64,000 bases of DNA from Rhodococcoides trifolii (lineage in GTDB: Bacteria; Actinomycetota; Actinomycetes; Mycobacteriales; Mycobacteriaceae). The notes under the pieces are model-generated. The model searched no databases and was not told where the DNA came from. It was given only the letters and a program-made list of their open reading frames with translations. A program made the position numbers and the translations under genes. The number at the start of each line of letters is the position of its first letter. The stretch's first letter is position 1. The stretch spans positions 310,001 to 374,000 of the forward strand of contig NZ_BMCU01000002.1 in the NCBI RefSeq assembly GCF_014635345.1, in the 5' to 3' direction. Shown in pieces: positions 8,510 to 17,058 of this stretch.

Positions 8510-9235
8510 TCAGCCGGCACCCAGAAGCTCTGTCATCTGCGCGTAGAACGGAGCCGGGTCGCCGGCGAGAGAGGCCTTCACCATCGCGGTCCAATCGTCG
8601 ACGATCACTTCGATCGAACCGTCGGCCAGACCGTCGAGGGAGCGGCGCGGCACGTCGCGGGGATCGATCTTCGGCCCGTCGTATCCTGCGGCGATGTCGG
8701 TGTCCGCTGCGCCGAGCAGAACGCCCTGGACGAACGTCTCCTGGGACGCGAGTTCCAGACGCACACCGTTCGTCATGTTCCATTCGGCGGCTTTGGCCGA
8801 CGAATACGCACCGCTGCCGGGAGCTGCGAACCATGACAGCGCGGAGAGAACGTTGACGATCGCGCCTCCGTTCCGGGACGCCAGGACGGGAGCGAATTGG
8901 CGGATGACGTCCAACGTGCCCCAGAAGTGCGTGTCCATCTCGCGGTGGATCTCGCTCAGGTCGCCGGTGACGAGCGACGCGCCCGTGGAGACTCCGGCGT
9001 TGTTGACCAGGAGGGTGACGTCTGTTGCCGTGGAAGCCGCGGCAACGACCGAATCGTGGTCCAACAGGTCGAGCCGCACGGGATACACCCGGTCGTCGTC
9101 GAAGTTCAGGGTCTCCGGGCGGCGGGCCGCCGCATACACCTTGCTCACGCCGCGGTCGAGCAGTTCGAGGACGAACTGGCGGCCGATGCCGCGGTTGGCG
9201 CCGGTGACGAAGGCGATGTGGTCGGACACGATCAT
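8510..9235 (-). CDS. Short-chain dehydrogenase/reductase
   Basis: The protein has 241 residues and the classical SDR layout: T-G-A-N-R-G-I-G cofactor motif at about residues 11-18, N-N-A-G near residue 80, catalytic Ser in V-L-S-A-L-S, and Y-x-x-x-K as Y-S-S-A-K. Acidic residues are not placed to favour NAD, so NADP is likely. The ATG at 9235 follows a GAAAGAAGGCACC-type site. It is divergent from a MerR gene, with one operator between them, so it is probably that regulator's target. The substrate is unknown. Confidence 0.88.
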   Translation of the reverse strand: MIVSDHIAFVTGANRGIGRQFVLELLDRGVSKVYAAARRPETLNFDDDRVYPVRLDLLDHDSVVAAASTATDVTLLVNNAGVSTGASLVTGDLSEIHREMDTHFWGTLDVIRQFAPVLASRNGGAIVNVLSALSWFAAPGSGAYSSAKAAEWNMTNGVRLELASQETFVQGVLLGAADTDIAAGYDGPKIDPRDVPRRSLDGLADGSIEVIVDDWTAMVKASLAGDPAPFYAQMTELLGAG

Positions 9236-9289
9236 GGTGCCTTCTTTCGGTAGACGGGGCTCCTTGCCTCGACATCCGCTACCGTAGAA

Positions 9290-9308
9290 CCTGACGTTGA
9301 CGTCAAGG
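9290..9308. promoter_or_regulatory. MerR-type operator between divergent SDR and merR genes
   Basis: CCTGACGTTGACGTCAAGG is a near-perfect dyad (CCTGACGT and ACGTCAAGG as half-sites), the form MerR/SoxR-like regulators bind within a long-spacer promoter. It lies 54 bp upstream of the SDR start and 43 bp upstream of the merR start, so it can serve both. Confidence 0.65.
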
Positions 9309-9351
9309 GCAAGTCCAGTCGACGTAAACGGACTCACAGGGAGGTGCCGGC

Positions 9352-9768
9352 ATGCGAATCGGTGATGTTGCCGACCGCGCAGGAGTAAGCGCCCGCGCGT
9401 TGCGCTACTACGAAGAGCAGGGACTGCTCGAGTCCGAACGCACCCCGAGCGGCCAACGGACATACACGGAGGCTGCTGTCGAGCGGGTGAAACTGATCCA
9501 GCAGTTCTTTGCTGCCGGACTGTCGAGTCGTATTGTCCTGCAGCTACTTCCGTGCGTCGACAAAGGCGAGTCGTCCCCCGAGATCTTTGCACTCATGGCA
9601 ACCGAACGCGAACGCATCACCGCCGCGATGGCTGATCTGGCCGCCGCGCGCGACGCACTCGACGAGATGATCGAGATCGCGCACAACCCCACCCCGGAGC
9701 ACTGCCCTGCACTGCGTGAAACACCCTGGGCGACTTATCGTGCCGACGAGGCCATCGTCGCTGGATGA
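9352..9768 (+). CDS. MerR family transcriptional regulator
   Basis: The protein has 138 residues. M-R-I-G-D-V-A-D-R-A-G-V-S-A-R-A-L-R-Y-Y-E-E-Q-G-L is split across the helix-turn-helix and wing of the MerR domain, followed by a coiled-coil dimerisation helix (about residues 80-120). The short effector region contains two Cys (in L-P-C-V-D and H-C-P-A-L), too few to claim metal sensing. It is transcribed away from an SDR gene across a shared operator and overlaps the next gene by ATGA. Confidence 0.92.
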   Translation: MRIGDVADRAGVSARALRYYEEQGLLESERTPSGQRTYTEAAVERVKLIQQFFAAGLSSRIVLQLLPCVDKGESSPEIFALMATERERITAAMADLAAARDALDEMIEIAHNPTPEHCPALRETPWATYRADEAIVAG

Positions 9769-10220
9769 CCCGGACGACGTCCGTCCCGGTGCGTCCCTTG
9801 GCTATCGTCGGAGGAATGCGCCTGGGTTTCCGTCACCGAATGCCGACAGTCGACCTCGATATCGCTGCGCCGCCCGAAGCGGTGTGGAAGGTGATCGTCG
9901 ATCTGCGGGACTGGCCCGTGTGGGGTCCGACTGTGTCGGCGGCCGACCTCGACGACGACGGGCCCCTGAGATCGGGGTCGCGCGGCAAGGTGTGGACTCC
10001 GGTCGGGGTGCCTCTTCCCTTCGTGATCACCGAATTCGACGACGGCCGGGCATGGGCGTGGCGCGTTGCCGGAGTACCGGCCACCCGCCACGAGGTGATC
10101 CCCACGCGTGAGGGATGCACTCTCAGCTTCGGCGTGCCGATATGGGCTCCGGCGTATTTGCCCGTGATGGCCGTGGCCCTACCGAGGATCGAATTGCTGG
10201 CCACGAAGGACGCCGCGTGA
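9765..10220 (+). CDS. SRPBCC-fold (polyketide cyclase/START-like) protein
   Basis: The frame codes for 151 residues. From about residue 27 it shows the SRPBCC pattern: T-V-D-L-D-I-A-A-P-P-E-A-V-W-K-V-I-V-D, then W-P-V-W-G-P-T-V, a G-x-x-x-x-W strand and D-D-G-R-A-W-A-W-R-V. Members bind hydrophobic ligands in a deep pocket. The ATG at 9765 overlaps the merR stop; a second Met at 9816 may be the better start because the first 17 residues are not part of the fold. Its function here is unknown, possibly linked to the MerR/SDR pair. Confidence 0.75.
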   Translation: MTRTTSVPVRPLAIVGGMRLGFRHRMPTVDLDIAAPPEAVWKVIVDLRDWPVWGPTVSAADLDDDGPLRSGSRGKVWTPVGVPLPFVITEFDDGRAWAWRVAGVPATRHEVIPTREGCTLSFGVPIWAPAYLPVMAVALPRIELLATKDAA

Positions 10221-10279
10221 GCAGAATGGCTCCTACACGTTTTCGGTGACGGCCGAAGCGGACTCGACAGGAGCGTCGA

Positions 10280-11680
10280 ATGACCACTGGAATCTCCCTT
10301 CTGGCCCAGGACGCGCCGACATTGACGGAACCGGTGGCGTCCGGGTTGCAGCTGGTGCTGGCGTTCGTGGTGGGAATCGCCGTGATCGTCGTGCTGATCA
10401 CGCTGCTCAAACTCCACCCGTTCCTGTCGTTGCTTTTCGGGGCACTGACCGTGGGAATCATTGCGGGCGAGAACGTCCAGACTGTTCTGACCTCGTTCTC
10501 GAAGGGATTCGGTGACACCACGGCCAGCGTCGGCATCCTGATCGCCCTGGGTGCGATGTTCGCCAAACTGCTCGCCGACTCCGGAGGCGCCGACGAGATC
10601 GTCGACACCATCGTCGGACACGCCTCACCGCGAATGTTGCCGTGGGCCATGGCTCTGGTGGGCGCGATCATCGGGCTGCCCATGTTCTTCGAGATCGGTC
10701 TCGTTCTGCTGATCCCGGTCATCTACCTGGTGTCTCGCCGCTCGCAGCTCTCCCTGATCACTGTCGGAATCCCCGCTCTGGCGGGGCTTTCCGCCATGCA
10801 CGGCTTCGTCCCGCCCCACCCCGGACCCTTGACGGCCATCGGACTGCTCGGGGCCGACCTGGGCGTCACGCTGGCCCTGGGTGTTGTCGTCGCGGTACCG
10901 ACGATCATCCTGGCGGGACCGCTGTTCGGAAAGCTGGCCGGTAGATGGGTCGTGGTGGACGCACCCGACACCTTCGAGGCGGACGGATTCGCCGACCGGG
11001 CGAACAAGCGTCGGCCGTCGTTCGGCATCACCCTGTTCAGCGTTCTGCTGCCGGTGGTGCTGATGCTCGGCAAAGCGTTGGTGGACATCTTCATCGACGA
11101 CAAGTCGAACGCGGTTCGGCAAGTCTTCGACACCCTCGGCACGCCGCTGATCGCCCTTCTCATCGCCGTCATCGTCGGTTTGTTCACCCTCGGTAAGGGC
11201 GCGGGGATGGGCCGCGACGAGGTCACCAAGTGCATCGAGTCGGGTCTGCCGCCGATCGCGGGAATCATCCTGATCGTCGCAGCGGGAGGCGGATTCAAAC
11301 AGGTGCTGGTGGACACCGGTATCGGCACGCTCCTCGCCCGCTGGGCCGACGGAGCCAACGTGTCGGTATTGGTTCTCGCCTGGGTCATCGCCGTCCTGAT
11401 CCGACTCGCCACCGGATCTGCCACCGTCGCGACGATCACTGCATCGTCGCTGATCGTTCCGCTGGTTGCCGACATGCCCTCCGGTCAGGTGTCGTTGGTG
11501 GTGCTCGCCGTCGGTGCGGGGTCGCTGTTCTTCTCCCACGTCAACGACGCCGGCTTCTGGCTGGTGAATCAGTACTTCCGGCTGACCGTCGGCCAGACCA
11601 TCAAGACGTGGTCCATCATGGAGACGGTGCTGTCGGTCAGCGGACTGGGCGTCGTCCTGCTGCTCAGTCTCGTGGTCTAG
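10280..11680 (+). CDS. GntP family gluconate:H+ symporter
   Basis: The protein has 466 residues and 12 or more hydrophobic segments, the usual size for GntP permeases. Family phrases include K-L-H-P-F-L-S-L-L-F-G-A near residue 46, H-G-F-V-P-P-H-P-G-P in the middle, and a C-terminal F-F-S-H-V-N-D-A-G-F-W-L-V. A good site (ACAGGAG) precedes the ATG. No gluconate kinase or sugar-acid dehydratase gene is adjacent, so the substrate among gluconate-like acids is uncertain. Confidence 0.92.
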   Translation: MTTGISLLAQDAPTLTEPVASGLQLVLAFVVGIAVIVVLITLLKLHPFLSLLFGALTVGIIAGENVQTVLTSFSKGFGDTTASVGILIALGAMFAKLLADSGGADEIVDTIVGHASPRMLPWAMALVGAIIGLPMFFEIGLVLLIPVIYLVSRRSQLSLITVGIPALAGLSAMHGFVPPHPGPLTAIGLLGADLGVTLALGVVVAVPTIILAGPLFGKLAGRWVVVDAPDTFEADGFADRANKRRPSFGITLFSVLLPVVLMLGKALVDIFIDDKSNAVRQVFDTLGTPLIALLIAVIVGLFTLGKGAGMGRDEVTKCIESGLPPIAGIILIVAAGGGFKQVLVDTGIGTLLARWADGANVSVLVLAWVIAVLIRLATGSATVATITASSLIVPLVADMPSGQVSLVVLAVGAGSLFFSHVNDAGFWLVNQYFRLTVGQTIKTWSIMETVLSVSGLGVVLLLSLVV

Positions 11681-11774
11681 AAAGTTTCCGTCGCCGTTTC
11701 GGAATCGAACGGAACGGGCAAACGGACCTCGAGCGCGCTCTTCGGCAGCGACGCGGACGGGTTCGACGAGTGTG

Positions 11775-12461
11775 ATGAAAAGAGCCGAGTATCTGGCGCG
11801 GTGGTCCGCGCTGCATGGCGACGCGGACGTCGGCTCACCGCTCCTGCGCGGGTGGCTCACCGTGATGTTCCGGATTGCGTTCCCGTTGGTGCGGCTCAAG
11901 GTGTCGCCCAGCGTCGTGACGGCATTCGGTGTGGCCGTGGCTGTCTCCGCAGTGGCGATGACCGCATCGGGAGGCTCCTGGGTGCTACTCGCCGCAGTTG
12001 CCGTCCTGCTCGCCTCCGTTTTCGACGGGTTGGACGGCGCCGTCGCGGTGATGCAGCGTAAGGAATCGTCCTTCGGTTACGTGATCGACTCCGTTGCCGA
12101 CAGGTGTTGCGACCTCATGTTTTTCGCGTGCCTCGCTGTCGTGGGTGCCCCGCTTCCGCTCGTCATCGCAGTGTCGGTGCTGACCATGCTGCAGGAGACG
12201 GCGCGAGCACGGGCGACCGCTGCCGGTCTGACGGACATCGCGGTGATCACGGTGTGGGAGCGTCCTTCTCGGGTGATCACCACCATCGTCACGCTGTGCG
12301 CGGTGTGGCTCGTGCCGATACACGCTCAGCTGTCGGCCATTATCGGAGCTGTCGTCGGAGCCTTGCTGGCCGTTGTCGGGCTCACGCAGTTTCTGGTTGT
12401 CGCCCATCGGGATCTGGTGACGCAGGACCACCGGCCCGCGTCGTCGACAGCTGCAGGGTGA
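11775..12461 (+). CDS. CDP-alcohol phosphatidyltransferase family membrane protein with an atypical motif
   Basis: The protein has 228 residues and about six membrane segments. The family motif D-G-x2-A-R-x8-G-x3-D-x3-D is present as D-G-A-V-A-V-x8-G-Y-V-I-D-S-V-A-D, so all four metal-binding Asp and both Gly are kept but the conserved Arg is Val (codon 12048-12050). The family joins CDP-diacylglycerol or another CDP-alcohol to an alcohol. The Val may change substrate or signal loss of function. An overlapping GTG at 11772 is an alternative start. Its last 80 bp overlap the convergent YihY gene. Confidence 0.8.
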   Translation: MKRAEYLARWSALHGDADVGSPLLRGWLTVMFRIAFPLVRLKVSPSVVTAFGVAVAVSAVAMTASGGSWVLLAAVAVLLASVFDGLDGAVAVMQRKESSFGYVIDSVADRCCDLMFFACLAVVGAPLPLVIAVSVLTMLQETARARATAAGLTDIAVITVWERPSRVITTIVTLCAVWLVPIHAQLSAIIGAVVGALLAVVGLTQFLVVAHRDLVTQDHRPASSTAAG

Positions 12462-13254
12462 AAGCCCACCCGGCCAGTACCACCGCGTGCAGCAACCACA
12501 ACCAGAATCCGACGGCGATGACCGCACCGACCACGGTCAATCCGCCGAACGGCCGGCCGAGGTCGTAAGGAATCCAGAGAAACAGCACAAACCCCTGCAG
12601 AAAGCCGGCGACCATCGACGACGTCGTCAGGGCGCCGATCACCACCGATCTCCACGACGGCTGCACCGGCGAGACCACGCGGTACACCCAGCCGATCGGA
12701 ATCGCGAGAACCAACCAGAGAACGACGAGGCCGAACCACACCCGGAACGCGACCGCGGGCACGGAACCACTCCCGGTCGTCGACCACATCCATGCCCCGG
12801 CTTCGAGAAGGACGTACAGGAACACCGGTGACAGGACGAGAACGGGAAGAGAGGCAATTCGCCCGCGATAGCCGATGCGCGTCTCCGTCACTCGGGTGTA
12901 CCGGAGCAGAACGCGCCGGAACCCCTCGCCGTAGTACGTGGCGGGAAAGATGCACACGAGCGCACCCAGCAATCCCAGGTTCGCGCCCGCCTCGGCAACG
13001 TCGACCACCAGCGGTTGTGCACCCATGCCGTTGGGAATCAACTGCGACACATCGGTTGCCAGCGTGATCACGTGCTCCTTCGACGTCACGAGCGCGCACG
13101 CCCAGAAGCCGAGCAGGAGAAGCGGAACCACGGCGATCGCAGAATAGAAGGTGAGACCGGCGGACAGCAGCGCGAGATCGGTCGAGAACATGCGGCCACG
13201 CACGCGGGTGGCGAACCTCGTGAGGTGCGAGAGCGTCGTGCGGGCGGAGTTCAC
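12382..13254 (-). CDS. YihY/BrkB family inner membrane protein
   Basis: The protein has 290 residues with six hydrophobic segments. F-S-T-D-L-A-L-L-S-A-G-L-T-F-Y-S-A-I-A near the start and the mid-protein A-T-Y-Y-G-E-G-F-R-R-V-L-L-R-Y are family hallmarks. It was once named ribonuclease BN, but the family is now regarded as membrane proteins of unclear, possibly transport, role. The start is a GTG at 13254, only 3 bp from the LysR stop on the same strand. Its 3' end overlaps the convergent phosphatidyltransferase gene by 80 bp. Confidence 0.85.
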   Translation of the reverse strand: MNSARTTLSHLTRFATRVRGRMFSTDLALLSAGLTFYSAIAVVPLLLLGFWACALVTSKEHVITLATDVSQLIPNGMGAQPLVVDVAEAGANLGLLGALVCIFPATYYGEGFRRVLLRYTRVTETRIGYRGRIASLPVLVLSPVFLYVLLEAGAWMWSTTGSGSVPAVAFRVWFGLVVLWLVLAIPIGWVYRVVSPVQPSWRSVVIGALTTSSMVAGFLQGFVLFLWIPYDLGRPFGGLTVVGAVIAVGFWLWLLHAVVLAGWAFTLQLSTTRAGGPASPDPDGRQPETA

Positions 13255-13257
13255 CGC

Positions 13258-14160
13258 TCAGGTGTGCCCGTTCGGTTCGGCGTCCAACCGGGACCGCGGC
13301 GCGGCGCTCGCGATCTCGAGTGCGATCGACTCGAACTCATGGACGGAATCTCCCGTGCTCGACGATCGACGGCAGAGGTAGGTCGTCACGTCGGCGGCGT
13401 CGATGATCGGAACGTAGCTGATGCCCGGCCGGGCGTAGGCGCCGGCGGAACCCGAGCCTGCGATGTTCACCCCGACCCCCGCAGCGCACAGTTGCAACAC
13501 TTCGTCGAAGTTGTTGGCTATGGGCCGAACCCGCGCTGTGACGGTGTCGGGAAACCAATTCCGGCTGCCGAGCGTGTCCCGTATTCCGATGAACGACTCG
13601 TCGGCGATGTCCGACATCCGAACCCCGGAGGCGCCCGCGAGGTGGTGCCGATCGTGAACGAGCAGAACGCGGCGTTCGACCCACAGCACAGTCGAGGCAA
13701 TTCCGTCGACTGCGGGCCGATCGGTCGAGACCACGAGTGCCACGTCGATGTCGTCTCGACGGAGGGCGTCGATCGCGTCGGCGAATCCGATGCTGTGGAC
13801 CTCCCACGACACTTCGGGGAATCGGTGTACGGCAGTGGACAATGCGGCATCGGTGTGAAGGTTCGGGGCCATGACGCCGATACGTACCAACGAAGTGACT
13901 TCACCTGAAGCCCAATCGATCACAGCGTCGAGTGCATCGATCGTCCGCCGAGCGAGGGGAATGAGGGCCACGCCGTCCGCGGTCGGTTCGACCCGCCTCG
14001 ACGTACGCACGAACAATGGTCGTCCCAGCCTCTTCTCCAAGGTGCTGATCTGCTGACTGAGCGAGGGCGCCGAGATGTGGAGGCCCGCCGCAGCCCGGCC
14101 GAAATGTAGTTCGGTGGCCACTGCGAGGAAGTACCGCAGATGCGTCGCGGTGATGTCCAC
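13258..14160 (-). CDS. LysR family transcriptional regulator
   Basis: The protein has 300 residues. The N-terminal helix-turn-helix reads H-L-R-Y-F-L-A-V-A-T-E-L-H-F-G-R-A-A, then S-A-P-S-L-S-Q-Q-I-S-T-L-E-K-R-L-G; a LysR substrate-binding domain follows from about residue 90. The GTG at 14160 gives the usual short N-terminus. It is divergent from the esterase/dioxygenase genes with 24 bp between starts, the standard arrangement for a LysR activator of that pair. Confidence 0.9.
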   Translation of the reverse strand: MDITATHLRYFLAVATELHFGRAAAGLHISAPSLSQQISTLEKRLGRPLFVRTSRRVEPTADGVALIPLARRTIDALDAVIDWASGEVTSLVRIGVMAPNLHTDAALSTAVHRFPEVSWEVHSIGFADAIDALRRDDIDVALVVSTDRPAVDGIASTVLWVERRVLLVHDRHHLAGASGVRMSDIADESFIGIRDTLGSRNWFPDTVTARVRPIANNFDEVLQLCAAGVGVNIAGSGSAGAYARPGISYVPIIDAADVTTYLCRRSSSTGDSVHEFESIALEIASAAPRSRLDAEPNGHT

Positions 14161-14184
14161 CGGTCGATCATAAGGCTCAGACAC

Positions 14185-15159
14185 ATGATGGTTGCGGAAA
14201 CGGTCCTGGTCCACCGGCCGGAACTCCCGGAGACTGTGACGGTGACGACTTACGAAGGCCTCGTCTACATCGAGCGCGACAGCGGACCGTTGGCGCTGGA
14301 CCTGGTCACTCCCGACGGCGGCGGACCATGGCCGCTGGTCGTGTTCGTTCACGGCGGCGGATGGATGTCGGGTGACCGCACTCTCGCTCCGAGTTTCGAC
14401 CAGTACTTCTGTGCTCGCGGCCTTGCCATGGCGAGCGTCTCGTATCGATTCAGCGCCGACGCGTTGTTCCCGGCTCAACTGCACGACGTCCGGTCCGCCG
14501 TTCGCTTTCTGCGCGCGAGCGCCGAGGAGTTCGGTCTCGATCCCGATCGTTTCGCGATATGGGGATCGTCCGCCGGTGGTCATCTCGCCGCGCTCACCGG
14601 ACTGACGTCCGCAACGACGGCGCTGCCGGGGGAGGTGGCCACCGACGGTGACGCGTCGGTGAGCGCCGTGGCCGAATCCTATGGTCCGGCAACGCTCGTC
14701 GGAGGTGAGGTTACGGCGCCGGCGTCACTGCCCGGGATGGATACGCCCGCCTCGACACCCGAGGGCCGCCTCCTCGGTGGCGATCCCGTCGATCACCCGG
14801 AACTCGCGCACGCCGCGAGTCCGATCCACCAGGTGACAGCGGACGCTCCTCCTTTTCAGATCTCGCACGGCACAGCCGACGTGCTGGTCGGCGACGATCA
14901 CAGCATCCGACTGCTCGATGCGCTGACGGCAGCCGGTGTCGACGCCGAGCTCTACCTGCTCGACGGCTACCAGCATGGGTTTCTGAATCCGCCGGGACGA
15001 CCGGACGCACCCGTGTTCGACAGCGGCAGGCTCGCCGCCGAGGGCACCGCCCGTGCACGACGCCTCACCGGCCACGGGTCCACCCGCACGGATGAGCCCG
15101 CCGATTTCGGATTCGACGTCATCGGAGACTTCTTCACCCGACACCTAGGAGCATCATGA
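14185..15159 (+). CDS. Alpha/beta-hydrolase, hormone-sensitive-lipase type esterase
   Basis: The protein has 324 residues. The oxyanion-hole motif H-G-G-G lies in V-F-V-H-G-G-G-W-M-S-G, the nucleophile elbow is G-S-S-A-G-G, the acid is probably in G-T-A-D-V-L-V-G-D-D, and the catalytic His is in G-Y-Q-H-G-F. This is a serine esterase of the HSL/carboxylesterase type IV group. It overlaps the following cupin dioxygenase by ATGA, and LysR is divergent. The pair probably opens and then oxidises one substrate. Confidence 0.88.
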   Translation: MMVAETVLVHRPELPETVTVTTYEGLVYIERDSGPLALDLVTPDGGGPWPLVVFVHGGGWMSGDRTLAPSFDQYFCARGLAMASVSYRFSADALFPAQLHDVRSAVRFLRASAEEFGLDPDRFAIWGSSAGGHLAALTGLTSATTALPGEVATDGDASVSAVAESYGPATLVGGEVTAPASLPGMDTPASTPEGRLLGGDPVDHPELAHAASPIHQVTADAPPFQISHGTADVLVGDDHSIRLLDALTAAGVDAELYLLDGYQHGFLNPPGRPDAPVFDSGRLAAEGTARARRLTGHGSTRTDEPADFGFDVIGDFFTRHLGAS

Positions 15160-16229
15160 ACACCGCGCCCGACCTCGATGCAATCCACGGGCTGGCTCCT
15201 GTGATCGATGCGCTTCCCGGCGAACAGGTTCCGTATGCGGTGGCGAGCGGTGAAGGTCTCAGGTACGAAATCGACAATCAGTTGTGGACCGTCATCGCCC
15301 GTGCATCCGACACGGGTGGACTGTTCGACGCGGCGTTCGTGCTCGGACCCCGCGGCGCAGGGTCCGGTTTCCACAGCCTCGCCGACCATCAGCGCTCCTA
15401 TTACGTCTTCGCCGGACTCGCGCAATTTTGGTTACCGGGCGAGAGCAGAATTCTCGGTGTCGGTGACTCGGTGCACGTTCCGCCGGGAACGCCGGTGGCG
15501 TATCGGATGTTGGGCCACCAGACCAAGCTGTTGATGTGGTGCGCGCCGGGTGGCGCACTGGACGCCCTCCATACCTCCGGCGGCGCCGTCGACAGCCGCG
15601 TCTACTCTGCCGACGGCAAAGCCGGCGTCGTGGTGACGACGGGACAGGTGCTGGTGCCCGGACCTGCTTTGCTGCAGGATCTTCCGATGATCGCAGCGTC
15701 GGACGCGTGGGACGACGTACTGCCGGACGGGGTCGAGGGGTACTTCCTGCGCGCCCATACCGGCGACAATCGGGAGTGGCCGGATTCGATGAATTCCATC
15801 GGCGCCCGCGGCCGCAACACCGGCGGCAGGTATTTCTCGGTGCTGACTGCCGGAGCGAAGGCGCCGTACATCCCGCAACACTTTCACCGCTTGCACACCG
15901 AGAACTTCTTCTGCCTGTCGGGACGTGTGTGGTTGTACGCCAACGGAACCGAACGACTCCTCACCGAAGGTGACTTCGTTCACGCACCCGCAGGAACCGT
16001 GCACAGCTTTGCGTTCGACGCCCACAACACGCGCATGCTGGGCATGCTCACCTCGGACGTCTTCGAACCGTTCTTCGACATCACCGGCGTCGCGACCGAG
16101 AATGCGGTCTACACGGAAGGGCTGGTCGACCCGGGTTTCCTGATGAGCAAACTCGGTGATCTTGCTGATCTCGACGTGCAGTTCGTGGGCCCACCTCCCA
16201 CACGCGTGCAGGCGTCGGATCTGCGCTGA
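15156..16229 (+). CDS. Quercetin 2,3-dioxygenase-like bicupin
   Basis: The protein has 357 residues and two cupin domains. The C-terminal cupin has the metal site intact: H-F-H-R-L-H-T-E-N-F-F-C-L-S-G and G-D-F-V-H-A-P-A-G-T-V-H-S-F. The N-terminal cupin reads G-F-H-S-L-A-D-H-Q-R-S-Y-Y-V-F-A-G and has a less complete ligand set. Bacterial quercetinases of this size cleave flavonols with release of CO. The coupled esterase upstream fits a plant-phenolic pathway, but the substrate is inferred. Confidence 0.8.
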   Translation: MNTAPDLDAIHGLAPVIDALPGEQVPYAVASGEGLRYEIDNQLWTVIARASDTGGLFDAAFVLGPRGAGSGFHSLADHQRSYYVFAGLAQFWLPGESRILGVGDSVHVPPGTPVAYRMLGHQTKLLMWCAPGGALDALHTSGGAVDSRVYSADGKAGVVVTTGQVLVPGPALLQDLPMIAASDAWDDVLPDGVEGYFLRAHTGDNREWPDSMNSIGARGRNTGGRYFSVLTAGAKAPYIPQHFHRLHTENFFCLSGRVWLYANGTERLLTEGDFVHAPAGTVHSFAFDAHNTRMLGMLTSDVFEPFFDITGVATENAVYTEGLVDPGFLMSKLGDLADLDVQFVGPPPTRVQASDLR

Positions 16230-16259
16230 TGCGATAGGTCGACCCCGTAGATTGGTCTG

Positions 16260-17042
16260 ATGACCAGTGAGGGTGGGGCGACGTCGCGGCAGCAACCGTT
16301 GTTGGTGCTGGGCAAGATCACCGAGATTCTCGACGCCTTCTCCTTCGACCGGCCGTCGATGTCGCTCGGTGAGATCCAGCAGACGACGGGACTACCCACG
16401 TCGACGGTGCAGCGTCTGGTGACCAACCTTGTGCAGCAGGGCTTTCTGGACCGAAACGGTGACGGGATCCGGATCGGTATCCGGATGGCCTACTGGGCTG
16501 CAACGGCGGTGAAGGATCTGGACGTTCTCTCCGTGGTCAACCCCGTCCTCCGGGACCTGCGTGACGAGACGACCGAGACGGCGTGTTTCTTTCGGCCCGA
16601 GCAGAACTATCGGGTGTGTGTCGCGATCGCGGAGACGCGCCACGCGCTGCGGCGAGACATGTACGTGGGCAAAGTGATTCCGCTGAGTGCAGGCTCGGCC
16701 AGCCGCGTGCTGCTGGCGTACGACGACGTTCTCGCGAACCGCATTCTGTCGCAGCAACTCGAGCCCATGACGGACGCGACGGTGACGGAGGCCGATCAGG
16801 CCCGGTCGCTGCTGGCCAGGACGCGCGCCGACGGGTACGCGATCACCACGGGGGAGCGGGAGAGCGGAGCGTCCGGTCTGTCGGCGCCCGTCTTCGATTC
16901 CGCGGCCGACATCATCGGCGCCGTCACGATCAGTGGACCGACACTGCGGATGCCGCAGGAGCAATGCGAGGAGTGGGTGGATCTGCTGATCTCGCATGCG
17001 GAACGCATCACGCGCACGCTCGGCGGCCGCTACCCGGCGTGA
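16260..17042 (+). CDS. IclR family transcriptional regulator
   Basis: The protein has 260 residues. The N-terminal winged helix carries I-T-E-I-L-D-A-F-S-F-D-R and T-G-L-P-T-S-T-V-Q-R-L-V-T-N-L-V; the C-terminal IclR domain ends with the typical S-A-P-V-F-D and I-G-A-V-T-I-S-G-P. The gene follows the cupin gene by 30 bp and converges on the organic-acid operon that ends at 17059. IclR members often control such catabolic operons, so it may serve either neighbour. Confidence 0.92.
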   Translation: MTSEGGATSRQQPLLVLGKITEILDAFSFDRPSMSLGEIQQTTGLPTSTVQRLVTNLVQQGFLDRNGDGIRIGIRMAYWAATAVKDLDVLSVVNPVLRDLRDETTETACFFRPEQNYRVCVAIAETRHALRRDMYVGKVIPLSAGSASRVLLAYDDVLANRILSQQLEPMTDATVTEADQARSLLARTRADGYAITTGERESGASGLSAPVFDSAADIIGAVTISGPTLRMPQEQCEEWVDLLISHAERITRTLGGRYPA

Positions 17043-17058
17043 ACCCACGCTCCGGGAT

